In this document: piece by piece, positions 48,596-60,595 of the stretch | Layout of the letters: each line of letters opens with the position of its first letter | Position numbering within the stretch: the first letter of the stretch is position 1 | Assembly (NCBI GenBank): GCA_023213395.1 | Contig: CM041465.1 | Location: 101,315,741-101,379,740, forward strand | Length of the DNA: 64,000 bases | Direction of reading: 5' to 3' | DNA from: Cycas panzhihuaensis | Taxonomy: Eukaryota; Cycadophyta | Program-made: the position numbers and the translations under genes | Notes under the pieces: generated by a model | Seen by the model: the letters and a program-made list of their open reading frames with translations, nothing else | Database searches by the model: none | Told to the model about the DNA's origin: nothing

Positions 48596-49258
48596 AATTA
48601 GTGTACATAACTTTGATCAATATTTTTCAATTAAAAATCAAATTCACACACATCACTTTAATTAGTATTATTTAAGCATACTCAAAACTAACCATAAAAT
48701 AAAAGCTACCTAATAATATGTGCTATGAGTAGCTAAAGGATTATCTTGTTGAGCAATAAGGAAATAAACAAATAGATGCAAGTCTATCACATAAATGTAT
48801 AGATCATAAATTAATGAATGGTGGATTCCTCTTATTTTAGCAACAAATTTATATTCCATTTGGCATAACAATAAGAAAAGAAGCCATGGAAGAAACTCAT
48901 AATATTTTATATGTGTGCCATTAAGGATATCAAAAGACTTATGTTATAATAAATTAAAAATTACTATTATCTAGGAATAAAGAGAGATATACTAGACTAT
49001 ATATCATGTTACTTGTAAATATAGAAAATTAAAGTAAAGTATTGACACCTTATAACATTACAACAACCATTAAAATTTTCATAATAAAAAAGAGAGATAT
49101 TTTATATGAATTTCATTCTAGGTTCACCTAAGAAAATATGGATGACTATATTATGTTAATAGTGGATAAGCTAATAAAATTTATATACTTTATTGATCTA
49201 CTATCCACTTATAATATGGTTAACATTATAAAAAATTCCGTAAAAAGAACTATGTGAC
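48596..49258 (+). pseudogene. Gypsy-B2 pol, part 1: RNase H/integrase linker and integrase start
   Basis: Aligns with 29310-29906 of gypsy-B1. It starts after the RNase H, so gag, protease, RT and RNase H are absent. The end reads VDKLIKFIYFIDLLSTYNMV (about 49165-49225), the first Asp strand of the integrase continued beyond the point where B1 is cut, then NIIKNSVKRTM. It is interrupted at 49258 by copia-2 and resumes at 53481. Confidence 0.85.
49254..49258 (+). repeat. Left target site duplication of copia-2
   Basis: GTGAC. The right copy (53476-53480) reads ATGAC, differing by one transition. Confidence 0.75.
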
Positions 49259-49919
49259 TATTGAGAAGACAAGGTCCCAATGACCTAAAACTGCCACCAA
49301 GATCTAAACTATTTTACAACTAGTTACAAGAATCAAAACTAAAATTTAACATGCAAGTTTTTAAACCAGAGATAATATAATAAAATGAATAAGAAAGCTA
49401 AGCATCATATATACACGCGATATAATGTGGTGAAACCCTAGTAATATGCTAGGGAAACATCCACATCAGAAAGGTATTGATCTTTATTATCAATGAATGG
49501 AGAAATATATACAATCTGTAGCAGAATGCTCACAACAACAATAATTAGCCACCCAACTCCTCACAATACATCCAATATATCAAACACCAACAACATAATG
49601 AAAAAACACCCTAAAGCAGGCTATTTAAGAGAGTCATACAAGGCACAAATCTCAACCATAGAATCTAGGGTATTTTTAACAAATGACCCTGATTTTCTTT
49701 ACAATTTAGTATACTTTTTAGTGCTAGCTTTTTGGGTCAGGGGCTATCACCCCCAAACCCCCTCTTTACGAGGGGCATTCTGACCCCCCTCCCCCCACCC
49801 CCCTGGCCAAGGGGGGCTCCCAGCCCTCTTAGAATCCCCCAAGGAAGTTTGGGGGGAGATCGTACTACCAACCTGTCAAAATTTTAGCCTCTAAAACATT
49901 ATTGTCACATTATCTAACA
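49259..49919 (-). repeat. 3' LTR of copia-2
   Basis: Aligns with the copia-1 LTRs but carries an extra C-rich segment of roughly 50-60 bases around 49738-49803. It includes a CCCCTC/GAGGGG hairpin and three runs of six C separated by single bases. Confidence 0.88.
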
Positions 49920-49929
49920 ATCTCTGCCT

Positions 49930-51460
49930 TGACAATAATTTACCTGATACCTTTCCTAGACTATTCATTACCTTTTCTACAAGCCAAGAGAAATCAAACA
50001 CCATTTGAACTTCTCTAATAGTACTGGTTTTATGAACATATCAGCACAATTCTATTTTTTGTTAACCTTCTCAAGTGCCACTCCACCTACTTCCATAACT
50101 TGTTTAACAAAATGGTACTTAAGAGCAATATGCTTTGTCCTACTATAATAAACTGGATTCTTTACTAAGTAAATGACACTTTGACTATCACAAAATACCT
50201 TTACCATTTTATGTTTTCTTCCAAGCTCAACCAATAGACCCTGTAACCAGATTACTTCTTTACAAGAATGTGTTATAGTAACATATTCAGCTTCTATAGT
50301 TAATAATATAATTGTACTCTACAATTTTGACATCCAACTAACTAGATCATTTACAAGAGTAAATACATAACCTGAAGTAGACCTTCTCTTATCTAAATCA
50401 CCTATAAAGTCTAAATCAACATATCCATAAACATGATTACCTATAGCTCTAAAGGTGATGCAATAGTCACTTATGCCTCTCAAATATTGAAACACCTATT
50501 TCACTACTACCTAATGTTCCTTTCCTAGATTTTCCATAAACCTGCTAACTACACTAACTGCATGTGAAATATCAGGTCTTGTATATACCATGGCATACAT
50601 CAAACTTCCTACTACACTGGCATAAGGCACACAAGATATATAATCTTTTTGTTCTTTATCACTAGGACTCATACTTGAAAAAAACTTGAAATGGTAAGCC
50701 AATGGGATACTCACTTGTTTCACATTTTCCATACCAAACTTGGTTAGCACCTTCTCCATATATTTCTGTTGTGATAACCATAGCTTACCATTTTTCCTGT
50801 CTCTATATATCTCCATACCTAAGATTTGTTTTGTAGCTCCTAAATCCTTCATATCAAAAGTCCTAGACAATTGAACCTTTAACTTGTTGATTTCTGCCAT
50901 GCTTTTGCTTACAACCAGTATGTCATCAACATATAATACTAAGATAACGAATAAGCTATTATCTAAGAATTTAAAGTAAACACAATAATTATACTCACTT
51001 CTTTTAAAATTTTGGCTCTCCATGAAGGCATCAAACTTCTTGTACCATTACCTGAGTGATTACTTCAGGCCATATAATGATTTCCTAAGCCTATAAATAA
51101 GTCTTTTTCTTCCATCCTATACAAACCCTTCTTGTTGATCCATATAGATCTCCTCATCTAAATCTCCATGTAGAAAAGTTATTTTTGTATATAAATGCTC
51201 CAACTCTAAATCAAGAGAAGCTACTAATGCTAATAGAACTCAAATTAAAACAAGATTGATAACTGGTGAAAATATCTCATGAAAATCAATACCTACTTTA
51301 TGTGCAAAGCCTTTAAACACTAGTCTTTCCCTGTATTTGTTAACCTTTCCATCAACATCTATTTTTTTCTTGAAAACCCACCTATAACTAATAGTCTTCC
51401 TACCATGTAGAAGTTCTACCAAGTCCCATGAATTATTTTTCTTCAAAGAATTTATCTCTT
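49930..51460 (-). pseudogene. RT and RNase H of copia-2
   Basis: Minus strand. RT starts near NSWDLVELLHGRKTISYRWV with VFKKKIDVDGKVNKYRERLV (about 51325-51440). It continues through LYVDDILVVSKS (about 50900-50940, catalytic YVDD intact), LGMEIYRDRKNGKLWLSQQK, and YASVVGSLMYAMVYTRPDIS (about 50560-50630). RNase H follows with VFCDSQSVIYLVKNP and RTKHIALKYHFVKQV (50052-50234). One 170-codon stretch (50511-51023) is open. It is better preserved than copia-1 in RT but has stops elsewhere. Confidence 0.9.
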
Positions 51461-52620
51461 CCTACATAGCCCTCTTCCACTTCTCACTATGGATATCATC
51501 TACTCCTTCCTGATAACATGTAGGCTCACCATCATTAGAAACCAAAGAAATAGAAATAGAAGGGTTGTACATGTCAGGCGGATGACTAACTCCTATAGAT
51601 CTTCTAACAATCGGTGGAGGAGTATCCACATACTCCTATAAATCTATTGCAGATTCATCTTTAGAAAGATCTTCCTGCTCTTCTATTTCCAAATATGGCT
51701 AGGCTTCAAACTTGACCTGTTGATATTCAACTTTCTACTCTTATTTCACTTCAACTTCTACATTATCTGGTTCTATAAAGGGAGATTCATCAAATACAAC
51801 ATCTCTGTTAATAGTGATTTTGTGGGTAGTAGGATCTCACAACCTATATCCCTTCACACCATCTATATCACCATAACTAATAAAGATACATCTCTTGGAT
51901 TTTGGTTCTAACTTTGAACATTGACTTTTATCAGTCAAGGCATAAACATCACAACCAAAAACTTTCAAATTTGAATAGTCATATGGATGTCCAATCCATA
52001 CCTCTTCAGGAATCTTGCAATCTATTATAAGTGATGGTGACATGTTTACTAAATAGCAAGTCATTTAAACAGCTTCTGGCCATAAGTCTTACTCCACTCC
52101 TATATTACTTAGCATGCTTTTTACTCTTTCTAAGAGTACCCTATTCATGTGCTCATCTATGCCATTCTATTATGGAGTATAGCTAATGGTCTTATGCATT
52201 TTGATCCTAGCTTCTCTGCAATAGTTCTCAAACTCCAAGGAGTTGAACTCACCTCCATTGTTAGTTCTTAAACATTTGATTGACTTGCCAGTGCTTTTCT
52301 TAACTAGAGCTTTAAACTGCTTAAACATACTAAAAACTTCAGATTTCCTTCTTAAAAAATAGACCCATACCTTTCTGGAGTAATTATCTATAAATATAAC
52401 AAAGTTTAATAATCCTCCATAAGATATTATAGCGGTTGGTTCCCACACATCTGAATATACGTAATCCAAAACACCTTTACTAGTGTGGCTCCCTATTTTA
52501 AACCTAAGTCTACTATGCTTTCCAAAAATATAATATTTGTAAAAGCCAAATCTAAAAGTTGTAAGTTAGGAAGTAACTTATAGTTCATCAGCTCTTTAAG
52601 TCCTCTCTCACTCATGTGCC
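51461..52620 (-). pseudogene. Integrase of copia-2
   Basis: Minus strand: YSDVWEPTA (first Asp), FVIFIDNYSRKVWVYFL, CLRTNNGGEFNSLEF with Asn (52260-52262) in place of the second catalytic Asp, then IDEHMNR with the Glu present. The post-catalytic PSLIIDCKIPEEVWIGHP and NLKVFGCDVYALTDKSQ are in a 75-codon frame (51837-52064). The linker to RT holds several stops. The shared Asp-to-Asn change with copia-1 is notable. Confidence 0.88.
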
Positions 52621-53096
52621 CAAGTCTCTGATGCCATAACTGAGTTGGATCTTCTGCAATCTTTGATGTTGTAGCTACATGGTTGACATCTATACTTCCC
52701 ACTAAAATATAAATGTTTCCTTTCTTTAAGGCTTTCATAACAACCAAGGTACCCTTTGACACCTTTAAAACTCCTTCATGACCTATGTACTTATAACCAC
52801 TAAACTCTAGTTCACCTAAAGAAATTAGATTCCTTTTCATATTAGGTACATATTTAACTTTAGTTAATGTTCTCACTACGCCATTCAACATTTTAATTTT
52901 GATACTACCAATGCCCATTATCTTACAAGAAACTTCATTTCCCATAAGAGCATCACCACCATTAAGAGGATGGTATGATAAGAACTAACTCTTGTTTGAA
53001 CACATGTGGTGTGAAGCACCTAAATCTAATAACCAATCATGATAATAATGGGAAACCTTATAAGCAACTAAGACATCATTAATCGTACCTTGATTT
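52621..53096 (-). pseudogene. Protease and pre-integrase of copia-2
   Basis: Minus strand: the protease D-S-G region is damaged near 53000-53040 (CSNKS and LDLGASHHMC-like). It is followed by MGNEVSCKIMGIGSIKIKML, VPNMKRNLISLGELEF, and an intact LWHQRLGHMSERGLKEL (about 52595-52645). The upstream end is cut at about 53097 by the deletion into the LTR. Confidence 0.85.
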
Positions 53097-53475
53097 GACA
53101 ACCACCTAACTCCTCACAGTACATCCAATATATCAAACACCATCAACATAATGAAAAAACACCCTATATTGGGCTATATAAGAGAGTCATACAAGGCACA
53201 AATCTCAACCATAGAATCTAGGGTATTTTTAGCGAATAACCCTAATTCTCTTTACAATTTAGTATGCTTTTTAGTGGTAGCTTTTTGGGTCAAGGGTTAT
53301 CACCCTCAAACCCCCTCTTTATGGGGGGTATTCTAACACCCCCCCTCCCCCCACCCCCCTAGCCAAAGGGGGCTCTTGTCCCCTTTGGGAACCCTTGAGG
53401 AAGTTTGGAGGGAAACCGCACTGCCAACCTGTCAATATTTTAGCCTCCAAAACATTGTTATCATATTATGTAATA
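53097..53475 (-). repeat. Partial 5' LTR of copia-2
   Basis: Matches the inner/right part of the 49259-49919 LTR, from the ACCACCTAACTCC landmark to the end. It contains the same C-rich insert (53339-53359), so that insert was present before this copy inserted. Confidence 0.88.
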
Positions 53476-53480
53476 ATGAC
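53476..53480 (+). repeat. Right target site duplication of copia-2
   Basis: ATGAC, equal to GTGAC at 49254-49258 except for one G/A transition. Confidence 0.75.
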
Positions 53481-53798
53481 TATATATAATACCCAAGGTA
53501 ATTATTTCTAATAGAGATATAAAATTCACATCTAAATTTTGGTAAGCATTATTCAAGGAATTAAGTGACAAATTGAACTTTAGTACATCTTATCATCTTG
53601 AATTAAATGGGCAAACATAACAAGTCAAACTAAGTGCTTGGTGATATATTAAGGATGTAGTTGATTTAAATAACCTTCTAAATAGGAAGATGATTACTTA
53701 CATTTAGTAAAATTTATTTATAATAATAACTATCATTCATCCTTGAGCACAAGCCCATTTAAAATATTATATAGGCAAATGTAAAATGCATTTTTTAT
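53481..53798 (+). pseudogene. Gypsy-B2 pol, part 2: integrase catalytic core
   Basis: Plus strand, continuing the reading cut at 49258. SNRDIKFTSKFW contains the second catalytic Asp (about 53505-53545), LSDKLNFSTSYH follows, and LNGQT precedes a stop in place of the next residues, where the Glu would be. Then comes a segment parallel to 46425-46560 of gypsy-B1 (AACCTTCTAAATAGGAAGAT and onward). This is the stretch missing from B1 at the microsatellite junction. It is interrupted at 53798 by the 53799-58526 element. Confidence 0.85.
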
Positions 53799-54330
53799 TG
53801 GAATATTTGATATTGTCATAAATGTAACATTTGATGTAATGTTGTATACCCACATAAATCTCACTCATACAAAAGCATTGAAAGATGTGACACATATGAT
53901 TATTCATGTAAACATCATATTAGATAATAAAAAGGCTTAAAAGATATTATAGGTTATTCATGAGGTGACATGTCTATAAATATGTATACACCTCACTTGA
54001 GAACTTGAGAAAGGAAAATTGAATTAAAGATATAAGTATTTAATAGCATAAAGAGGAGCTCCTAACTCTAACCTTCTCCCATGGTTTTTTTCACATTGTG
54101 TTTTTCATACATAAATATATTATCTCTCTTACGGTGATGCTTATTACATGCTTCTTATATTTATACTTTATATTTTATATTATTGTTTGATATGTTGATC
54201 TTACATTATATGAATTATATACATATCCTTATGATCTATTTATTATATTATACATATTTAATATACTTATGTTGTGTATTATACATACATTCTAATATGG
54301 TATTAAGGTGAAATTATAAAATTTTATATC
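53799..54330 (+). repeat. 5' LTR of the 53799 element
   Basis: Aligns with 58003-58526. Shared landmarks: TTATTCATGAGGTGACAT, TATAAATATGTATACAC and TTATATTATACAT. The exact 3' end is uncertain by a few bases. Confidence 0.75.
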
Positions 54331-57300
54331 GTATTAGAGACATGTTATGAAAGATCTTATGGAGATAGATTGCAAGCCTATACATAAGCTAGTTGAGCTA
54401 ATTATAGAGCCAGTATATAATCTACTGCAGGAGCTAGTTTAAGGTATGACTTAGATGAGCCAAAAGCTAACTATACTAATGATAGGTGACCAAGATTATA
54501 AGGCATGATGAAGATGATAAAGCTACATATAGATGTTAAAAGTAGTGAAACTAATGGTATATTGATTATTTAACTTATATGAATATTTATTTTTAGCATA
54601 TGGATTCATATTCTCAAGAATACATAGGTTTAATATAAGTCTACTAGATGTGATGAGGAGAATTATTGTCAATTATATTTGCTAATATAGATTGGCCCCT
54701 TTCAAAAGTGATTGAGAATTTGTGAGACTGACCATCTCACTAAACCTCATAACTAGTAATGAAAAATATATATTTAAGTTATAAACACTCAATATTCCAT
54801 CAATATATAAAATAAGTAGTAGGCTTGTACTAGTAATATGCAACAACCTATTAAGGTATATATATGAGAGCAAAAGGTTATGTTATAGATATGAAAAAGG
54901 CATGTGTATAGCAAATAAGTTTAGGGTTTGATGATAAATAATTTCATATATTTATAAGGGGTATAAAAATTTTATGACAAAAATACTATGATGAAATATA
55001 TAGAAGGTCTTTATAAGAGTTTCAAGAAACTAGGGTTTAATGTATGTTAAGGTTTCCTTGTGATTACATTATTGATAAATACTATGATGGATTTATATGT
55101 GAGATATATTAGTAACAAAAATACTAGTTATATTATATTCTTTGTTATTTCATCTTATTAGGCATATAAAATATGGAGTATATGAGGTGGGCATTATGAC
55201 ATGATGAATAAGGGTTTAAAAATAAATAAAGTTGTTATGAGATGGTCTATCATTGTATAAACCAAGTAATCATGAGAGATATGAGAATAGAGAACACCAC
55301 TATAAAATAAAACTATAGAGGTATCCATAAATAAATATTACATGGTATAAGACAAATTTACCATCTATATTATGAAGGCCTTCTAGAATGGTATTATTAA
55401 TAAGCATTGCCAGTCTAAAATATAATCCTCATTCATTAATAGAAGAAGAAATCGAATGACACAAAGGTGTAGGTTGACATCCCTTAGGATAGATGAGTCA
55501 ATGGCATTCCAACAATTCTCTCCCTATGATGCCTTAATAGTAGTATTTCTTAATTCTCTATAATGATATTATGTTATACCAAGTTTCTTATAATGCATCT
55601 TTGGTTCATGGTTTGATGTACATGGCTATACCTCTAACTATAAAGTTCAAATCTATAAAAGTTGTTACCTACATAAAATACCTAATTGAACACATATCCA
55701 TCTGCTAAGAGTTATGCATTACCACCTAATATGCATAACCTATAATTGACTACTACAAAAGTACCATCTATGAGCTATGTAATCCTACCATCTACCTTGC
55801 ATTTGAGCTCATCATTATCAAATATCACAACCATCATCTATTTATTAAAAGGATCACCCATGTTAAAGCCTTAAATCAAATGCCCATGAACATCCCATCA
55901 TCACCACTCATATTGTATTATAAAATCCAATATCTGCAATCACAACACATCCCATCATCATATCTATATAAGATGTGGGGAGATCCATCTCGCATTAGTC
56001 CATTGAAGCCCTAAAGCTAATTCAATTAGATGTTTATATTGTAGGTTATTACACATAGGTCAATTTTTGACCTTGATAAAAAAATTTATAATGTTAACAA
56101 AAAAATTAATTAGCTCGAATTGTAATTTGAAATCCAATCATATGTAAACATAACATTTCATAAGTTATATTTAATTTTTTTAGTAATATCAAAATATATT
56201 TAACTAAATCAATAATTTCTCAAATCTATCAGAGCCCTCTTCACATAACTAAATGGTCATATAAAATAAGAACATGATGAAAAACCTAAGTCAAAGGGAC
56301 TAAACTTTATCTCTAAAGGATTATAATTTTTTAAGGACATACTAATGCATTTTTTAGCATAAGTTTTTACTAAAGAGTCTATTTTTCAAGTTATTAATTA
56401 CATTAGAAAGAAATTTCCAAGACGATCAAAATAAATGGTTGTAAAGCATATTTTAGATCATATTATAGGGATTTTCATGGGTAAATTTGAGCAAAGTACT
56501 CTTAACTTTATAAAAGATGTATTTTGTGAGTTTTTCAAATTTATTTTAGTATTTTTTAATATTTTTTAAGGCTTTTAATTATACAATGATACTTATTAAT
56601 AATAGTTGATAAAAGAAAAAAGAAGTTTAGTTTAAAATATAGATATTAAAGTCTCATTAATGATATTTTAAGACTTTAAACAAATGAAAAACTAAAGGTG
56701 TGGGATATTAGTTGATAAGGGAATCTTATATATGTTGGATATGATGAGAATTTCCCTTGGCAATTTATACATTTGATTAGTGAGTGTATAACATTAGTCA
56801 AATAGAATAAACACCTAGTTTATTATATACATATTTGAATGGATGACTAATTACACCACCTATTTGATATTAATGAAGGATCTAGTTTGTTTATAGCTTA
56901 TGTTAAAGGATAGTTGCTAAGATATTGATGTTTTCCACTTATTTATGAGACACAAAGAAGTCTCATATATTAAATACTTAGCATACCAATTTCAATTGTT
57001 AAGGAGTCTAACTCTTATTAGATATATATTTATAAGTAAGAAACCTAACTTGCTATGTATGATAAGAGACATAATAACACATTATTTACATTGCTTTATT
57101 ATAGATAATCTATTTTATCTAAGTAGTACACCCTATTCCCAGAGTTAGTATGTTTAGTTTATTGAATTGTTAATGTTAATGATTTTAATGGTTACCAAAA
57201 GAAAGATATTAAAATATGCATAGATGAAGAAATCACACAAGGTTATCTTATATACAAGAGATAAAAAAGAAATGCATAAGCTATTCTTATATAACATACA

Positions 57301-57990
57301 AATTATGTTATTATTCTTATATAAAATAGGTGAGATATCTAAGCTACTATTGTAATAGTATTTTGCCTAATAACTAAGTATTATTATATTTATTAATGAA
57401 CTACATATAAGAAATGCATCTTAGAGAACTAGCAATTACAGTGATTGATCACCCATGTATTCTAGTAGATGGTTATTATTTTATATAGATATCAGTAATC
57501 AAGTTTGTTCATAAGATTATTCAGATGGTAGATTAATAATGTTGTTGATTGATCGTAGCTTTACAAGTGAAGATATGAAGTTATTAAGGAGAAAGCATCA
57601 TATAAACATGATAAGTGAATGTCATAAATTAAGATTGGTTATTTGGATGATTGATGATTCGTATCTAAGTATTTAATAAGTGGATGCTGATAAACATGAT
57701 AAATGAATGTCATAAATTAAGATTAGTATTTGGATGATTGATGATTCATATATAGGTATTTAATAAGTAGATGCTCATAGTTAATCACTGATGATCACAG
57801 ATGACTACAGCTTGAATACAATTTATAGGTTAATTACTTACAGGAGATAATCATGATATTGATATATTTATAGGATATAAGTGATTCAACTTTATTTAAT
57901 TTATTATAGATTCTAGCAGATAAGAAAACATAAAGACATGAAAACCAAGGATAAAGACTTGAAGATTATAAATTAAAAATATTAAATATT
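54331..57990. other. Interior of the 53799 element, no gene recognised
   Basis: AT-rich and stop-dense on all frames. The longest frames are 60-67 codons without a motif. A weak LYIDGIL on the minus strand near 54780 recalls a copia YVDD box but is in the wrong orientation for the LTRs. Confidence 0.45.
57604..57778 (+). repeat. 88-bp tandem duplication
   Basis: Two adjacent copies (57604-57691 and 57692-57778) share AAACATGATAA, GAATGTCATAAATTAAGATT and TTTGGATGATTGATGATTC, with a handful of differences. It lies in the 3' part of the 53799 element. Confidence 0.85.
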
Positions 57991-58002
57991 AAGGAGGAGT
58001 AT
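57991..58002 (+). other. Polypurine tract of the 53799 element
   Basis: AAGGAGGAGTAT immediately before the 3' LTR start TGAAATATG. Confidence 0.65.
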
Positions 58003-58526
58003 TGAAATATGTGATATCTTCATATATATAATGTTTAATATAGTATTGTGGATCCACATAAAATTCCACTTACACAAAAATATTGAGAGATGCAATATGC
58101 ATAGTTATTCATGTATGTATCATATTAGATGATGAAAATGCTCAAGAGATATTATAGGTTATTCATGAGGTGACATATTTATAAATATGTATACACATCA
58201 CTTGAAAAAGGAAGATTGATTTGGAGATGTAATTATTTGATATCATAAAAAGGATCTCCTAATTTCAACCTTCTCCTGTAGTTTTCACACATTAGGTTTT
58301 TTACATATGAATCTATTGTCTCTCTTATGATGATGATTTTTCCATGCTTCTTATGTTTATACTTTATATTTCATATAATTGTTTGAAATGTTAATCCTAT
58401 ATTATATGAACTATATACATATCCTCACAATATATTTATTATATTATACATGTCTAATATACTTTTATTATGTATTATAAGTATACTTCAATATGGTATC
58501 AGAGAGAAATTCTAAATTCTTATATC
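58003..58526 (+). repeat. 3' LTR of the 53799 element
   Basis: Sister of 53799-54330. Gypsy-B2 sequence (CTTTGAGGTGGAAAA, compare 46549) resumes right after it. Confidence 0.75.
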
Positions 58527-59084
58527 TTTGAGGTGGAAAAACATAAAGGATAAGCATCTTATTAAGCTATAAATATTACTAAAATGGAAGAATAAGTTAC
58601 TAATATAAAAAAGAATATAAAGGTTATGCAAGATAGGCAAGAAAGTTCTATATATAAACTAAAGCAAAGCTCTTTAAAGCTGAGAAAATATAAGAAACTA
58701 GCAACAAGATACTATGAACCATTTACGATATAGAGAGGATAAGATTAGTTACATATAGGATTGCATTACCACCTAATTTATATATGCCTAATGTATTTTA
58801 TATTTCACTATTTAAAAAGTATATATATGATCCTAACCATATTATTGATTGGTTTATTATTCAAGTAAAATTCTAAATATAACCCATATAGATATTAGAT
58901 TGAAAAGTAAAGATCTTATGAAACTAAGTATTATAATAGGTCAAGGTCCAACAAAGGCATTTAGAACATAATGAAGCTGCATAAGAGCTTATATAGACAT
59001 GCAACAACAATATCCATATATTTTTATAAGACATACTCACATCAAACATGATGCTTCTTCTAAAAGGGAGAATATGGTCTTATA
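58527..59084 (+). pseudogene. Gypsy-B2 pol, part 3: integrase C-terminal region
   Basis: Plus strand, parallel to 46549-47170 of gypsy-B1. Decayed ACATAAAGGATAAGC start, CATTTACGATA for the GPF/Y module, CTAATGTATTTTATATTTCACTA for the VFHVSLLKKY-type motif, and KSKDLMKLSIIIGQGPTKAF for the tail. Stops are more frequent than in B1. The purine tract and LTR start that follow in B1 are mostly deleted here. Confidence 0.8.
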
Positions 59085-59098
59085 AGGGGTTAATATCC

Positions 59099-59188
<90 letters not shown>

Positions 59189-60595
59189 GATTTGATGTAA
59201 TCATCCCTTATCATATATGGAAATAAGTAAAAAGACCAATTAAGAATATGGGATACACATTAATATGTTATATATTCTATAATATGATTCTACATGATAT
59301 TAAAGGGGAGATCCCTATGTAGTTATGGTAAATTATGATCATATGGGAAGTTGAGTGCCTAGATATTATAAATGATGTAAATCATAACTTTACTAATAAT
59401 AAAATATGGCTCAATTACCCACTGGGAAAAAGAAAATAAGAGGGGAGGTATATGACATGAATGAGAGAGGAATTCATTGGGGAAATTGGGGAAGAGCAAG
59501 CTCTAAAAGTCATGACTTTATGTCTAGCTCTTTTTTAAGAAACCCATTAAATTATTAATGTAAGTTACTATGTGTAATAAATTAACCTATACCCATGCAT
59601 ATATTTATCCCATATAGAGTTGACTAGTTCCTATTTTTAGGGAAATTTATTTAATGATTAAAGGGAAATGGATATCTTACACTCCATCTATGATTTAGAC
59701 TCTCAAGCATCTAAAGAGAAGCATTCACTCTTAGTATTAGAGGGTTCTCTATTATTGGTTACTTTGATATGTACATTATGGCTATGGTGTTAATCCATGC
59801 ATAAATGGAACGATATGATTTCATTAACATGATTATTATTTTGGTATCAAATATTTATGGAAGTTATTTTGGATGGTAATCAAGCATGTTGTTATATTAC
59901 CATGGTTAATATATGGGGATTGTTTACATATTGAAAAACCATATGATGTGTAATAAGTGATGATAGCTTGGTCTAAGACTATTCCTTAATAATATGTTAT
60001 ATGTGTTATCAAGGCTTAGGACCCTCTATTGATAATGAACTATAACTATTGAAATGGTCTAAAACCATGTGTGGTGAGATGTCACTAATTTAGTTGATAT
60101 TATTAGGGACCATTTGTACTACCACTAGCTTCAGCCATGACATATTAACATGGTGGGATGTAATATGGAATGTGATGCCACTGGATAAGTAATATTATAC
60201 TTTAGTTTAGACCAAATACATAATCAATTATGATTAATATAATAATATCTATCAGTATTAGGTGATAACAAACAATATGGTTAATTTAACGTAAAAAGGA
60301 TATTTGGAATATTATACTATTGAGTCCTAGTTGGTCAAGTTGGAAGATATCTTACAAGCCTGCTAAGAGGAAAGATATAAAGAATATTAGTTATGTTTTT
60401 TACTAAAGTAATTGTAATATTATAATTATAACATCAAAATATAAAGGAGGAATTATGCAAGTTAGCTATATTAGAAATATTATTAGATACTAACATATAA
60501 TATAAAATCTATAATAAATACATTAATATAAGGTGACTAATGATATGGCAATATGCATACATAAGATGAAGCATGCAACAAACATAAGATAATAA
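59085..60595 (+). repeat. 3' LTR of gypsy-B2
   Basis: Collinear with 47197-48595. The first bases (TGTAATGCCC) and the polypurine tract are lost. The end is near AACATAAGATAA. It contains an 86-base (TA)n run absent from the B1 LTR. Confidence 0.82.
59101..59186. repeat. (TA)43 microsatellite inside the gypsy-B2 LTR
   Basis: An uninterrupted TA run of about 86 bases. The B1 LTR has only CCATATATATGATT at the same place (about 47208-47222), a plausible seed. Confidence 0.92.

Larger units (their letters stand above)
49259..53475 (-). mobile_element. Copia-2: deleted member of the copia-1 family nested in gypsy-B2
   Basis: 4217 bases, minus strand: a full LTR on the left (3' LTR), RNase H, RT, integrase, protease, then a deletion fusing the start of the protease frame to the middle of the 5' LTR (junction near 53097). 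Gag, the primer site and the outer ~290 bases of that LTR are lost. Ends are decayed (TATTGAG for TGTTAAG, and TAATA for TAACA), but position and the near-identical 5-bp duplication define them. Collinear with copia-1 throughout. Confidence 0.9.
53799..58526 (+). mobile_element. LTR element without recognisable coding capacity, nested in gypsy-B2
   Basis: Two direct repeats of about 525-530 bases flank a 3.7-kb interior. The right repeat is preceded by AAGGAGGAGTAT, a good polypurine tract, and begins TGAAATATGTGATATC. The left begins TGGAATATTTGATATTG. After the left repeat a decayed copia-like primer site (GTATTAGAGAC) is present. So orientation is plus. The interior yields no gag or pol motif I trust. 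It could be a large non-autonomous derivative or simply too decayed. Flanking target duplication is unclear (TTTAT versus TTGAG at the aligned place). Confidence 0.7.

Noticed and set aside
54682-54873. Minus-strand LYIDGIL resembling a copia YVDD box
   Set aside because: Wrong orientation for the surrounding LTRs, no neighbouring RT motifs, and the second Asp is Gly.
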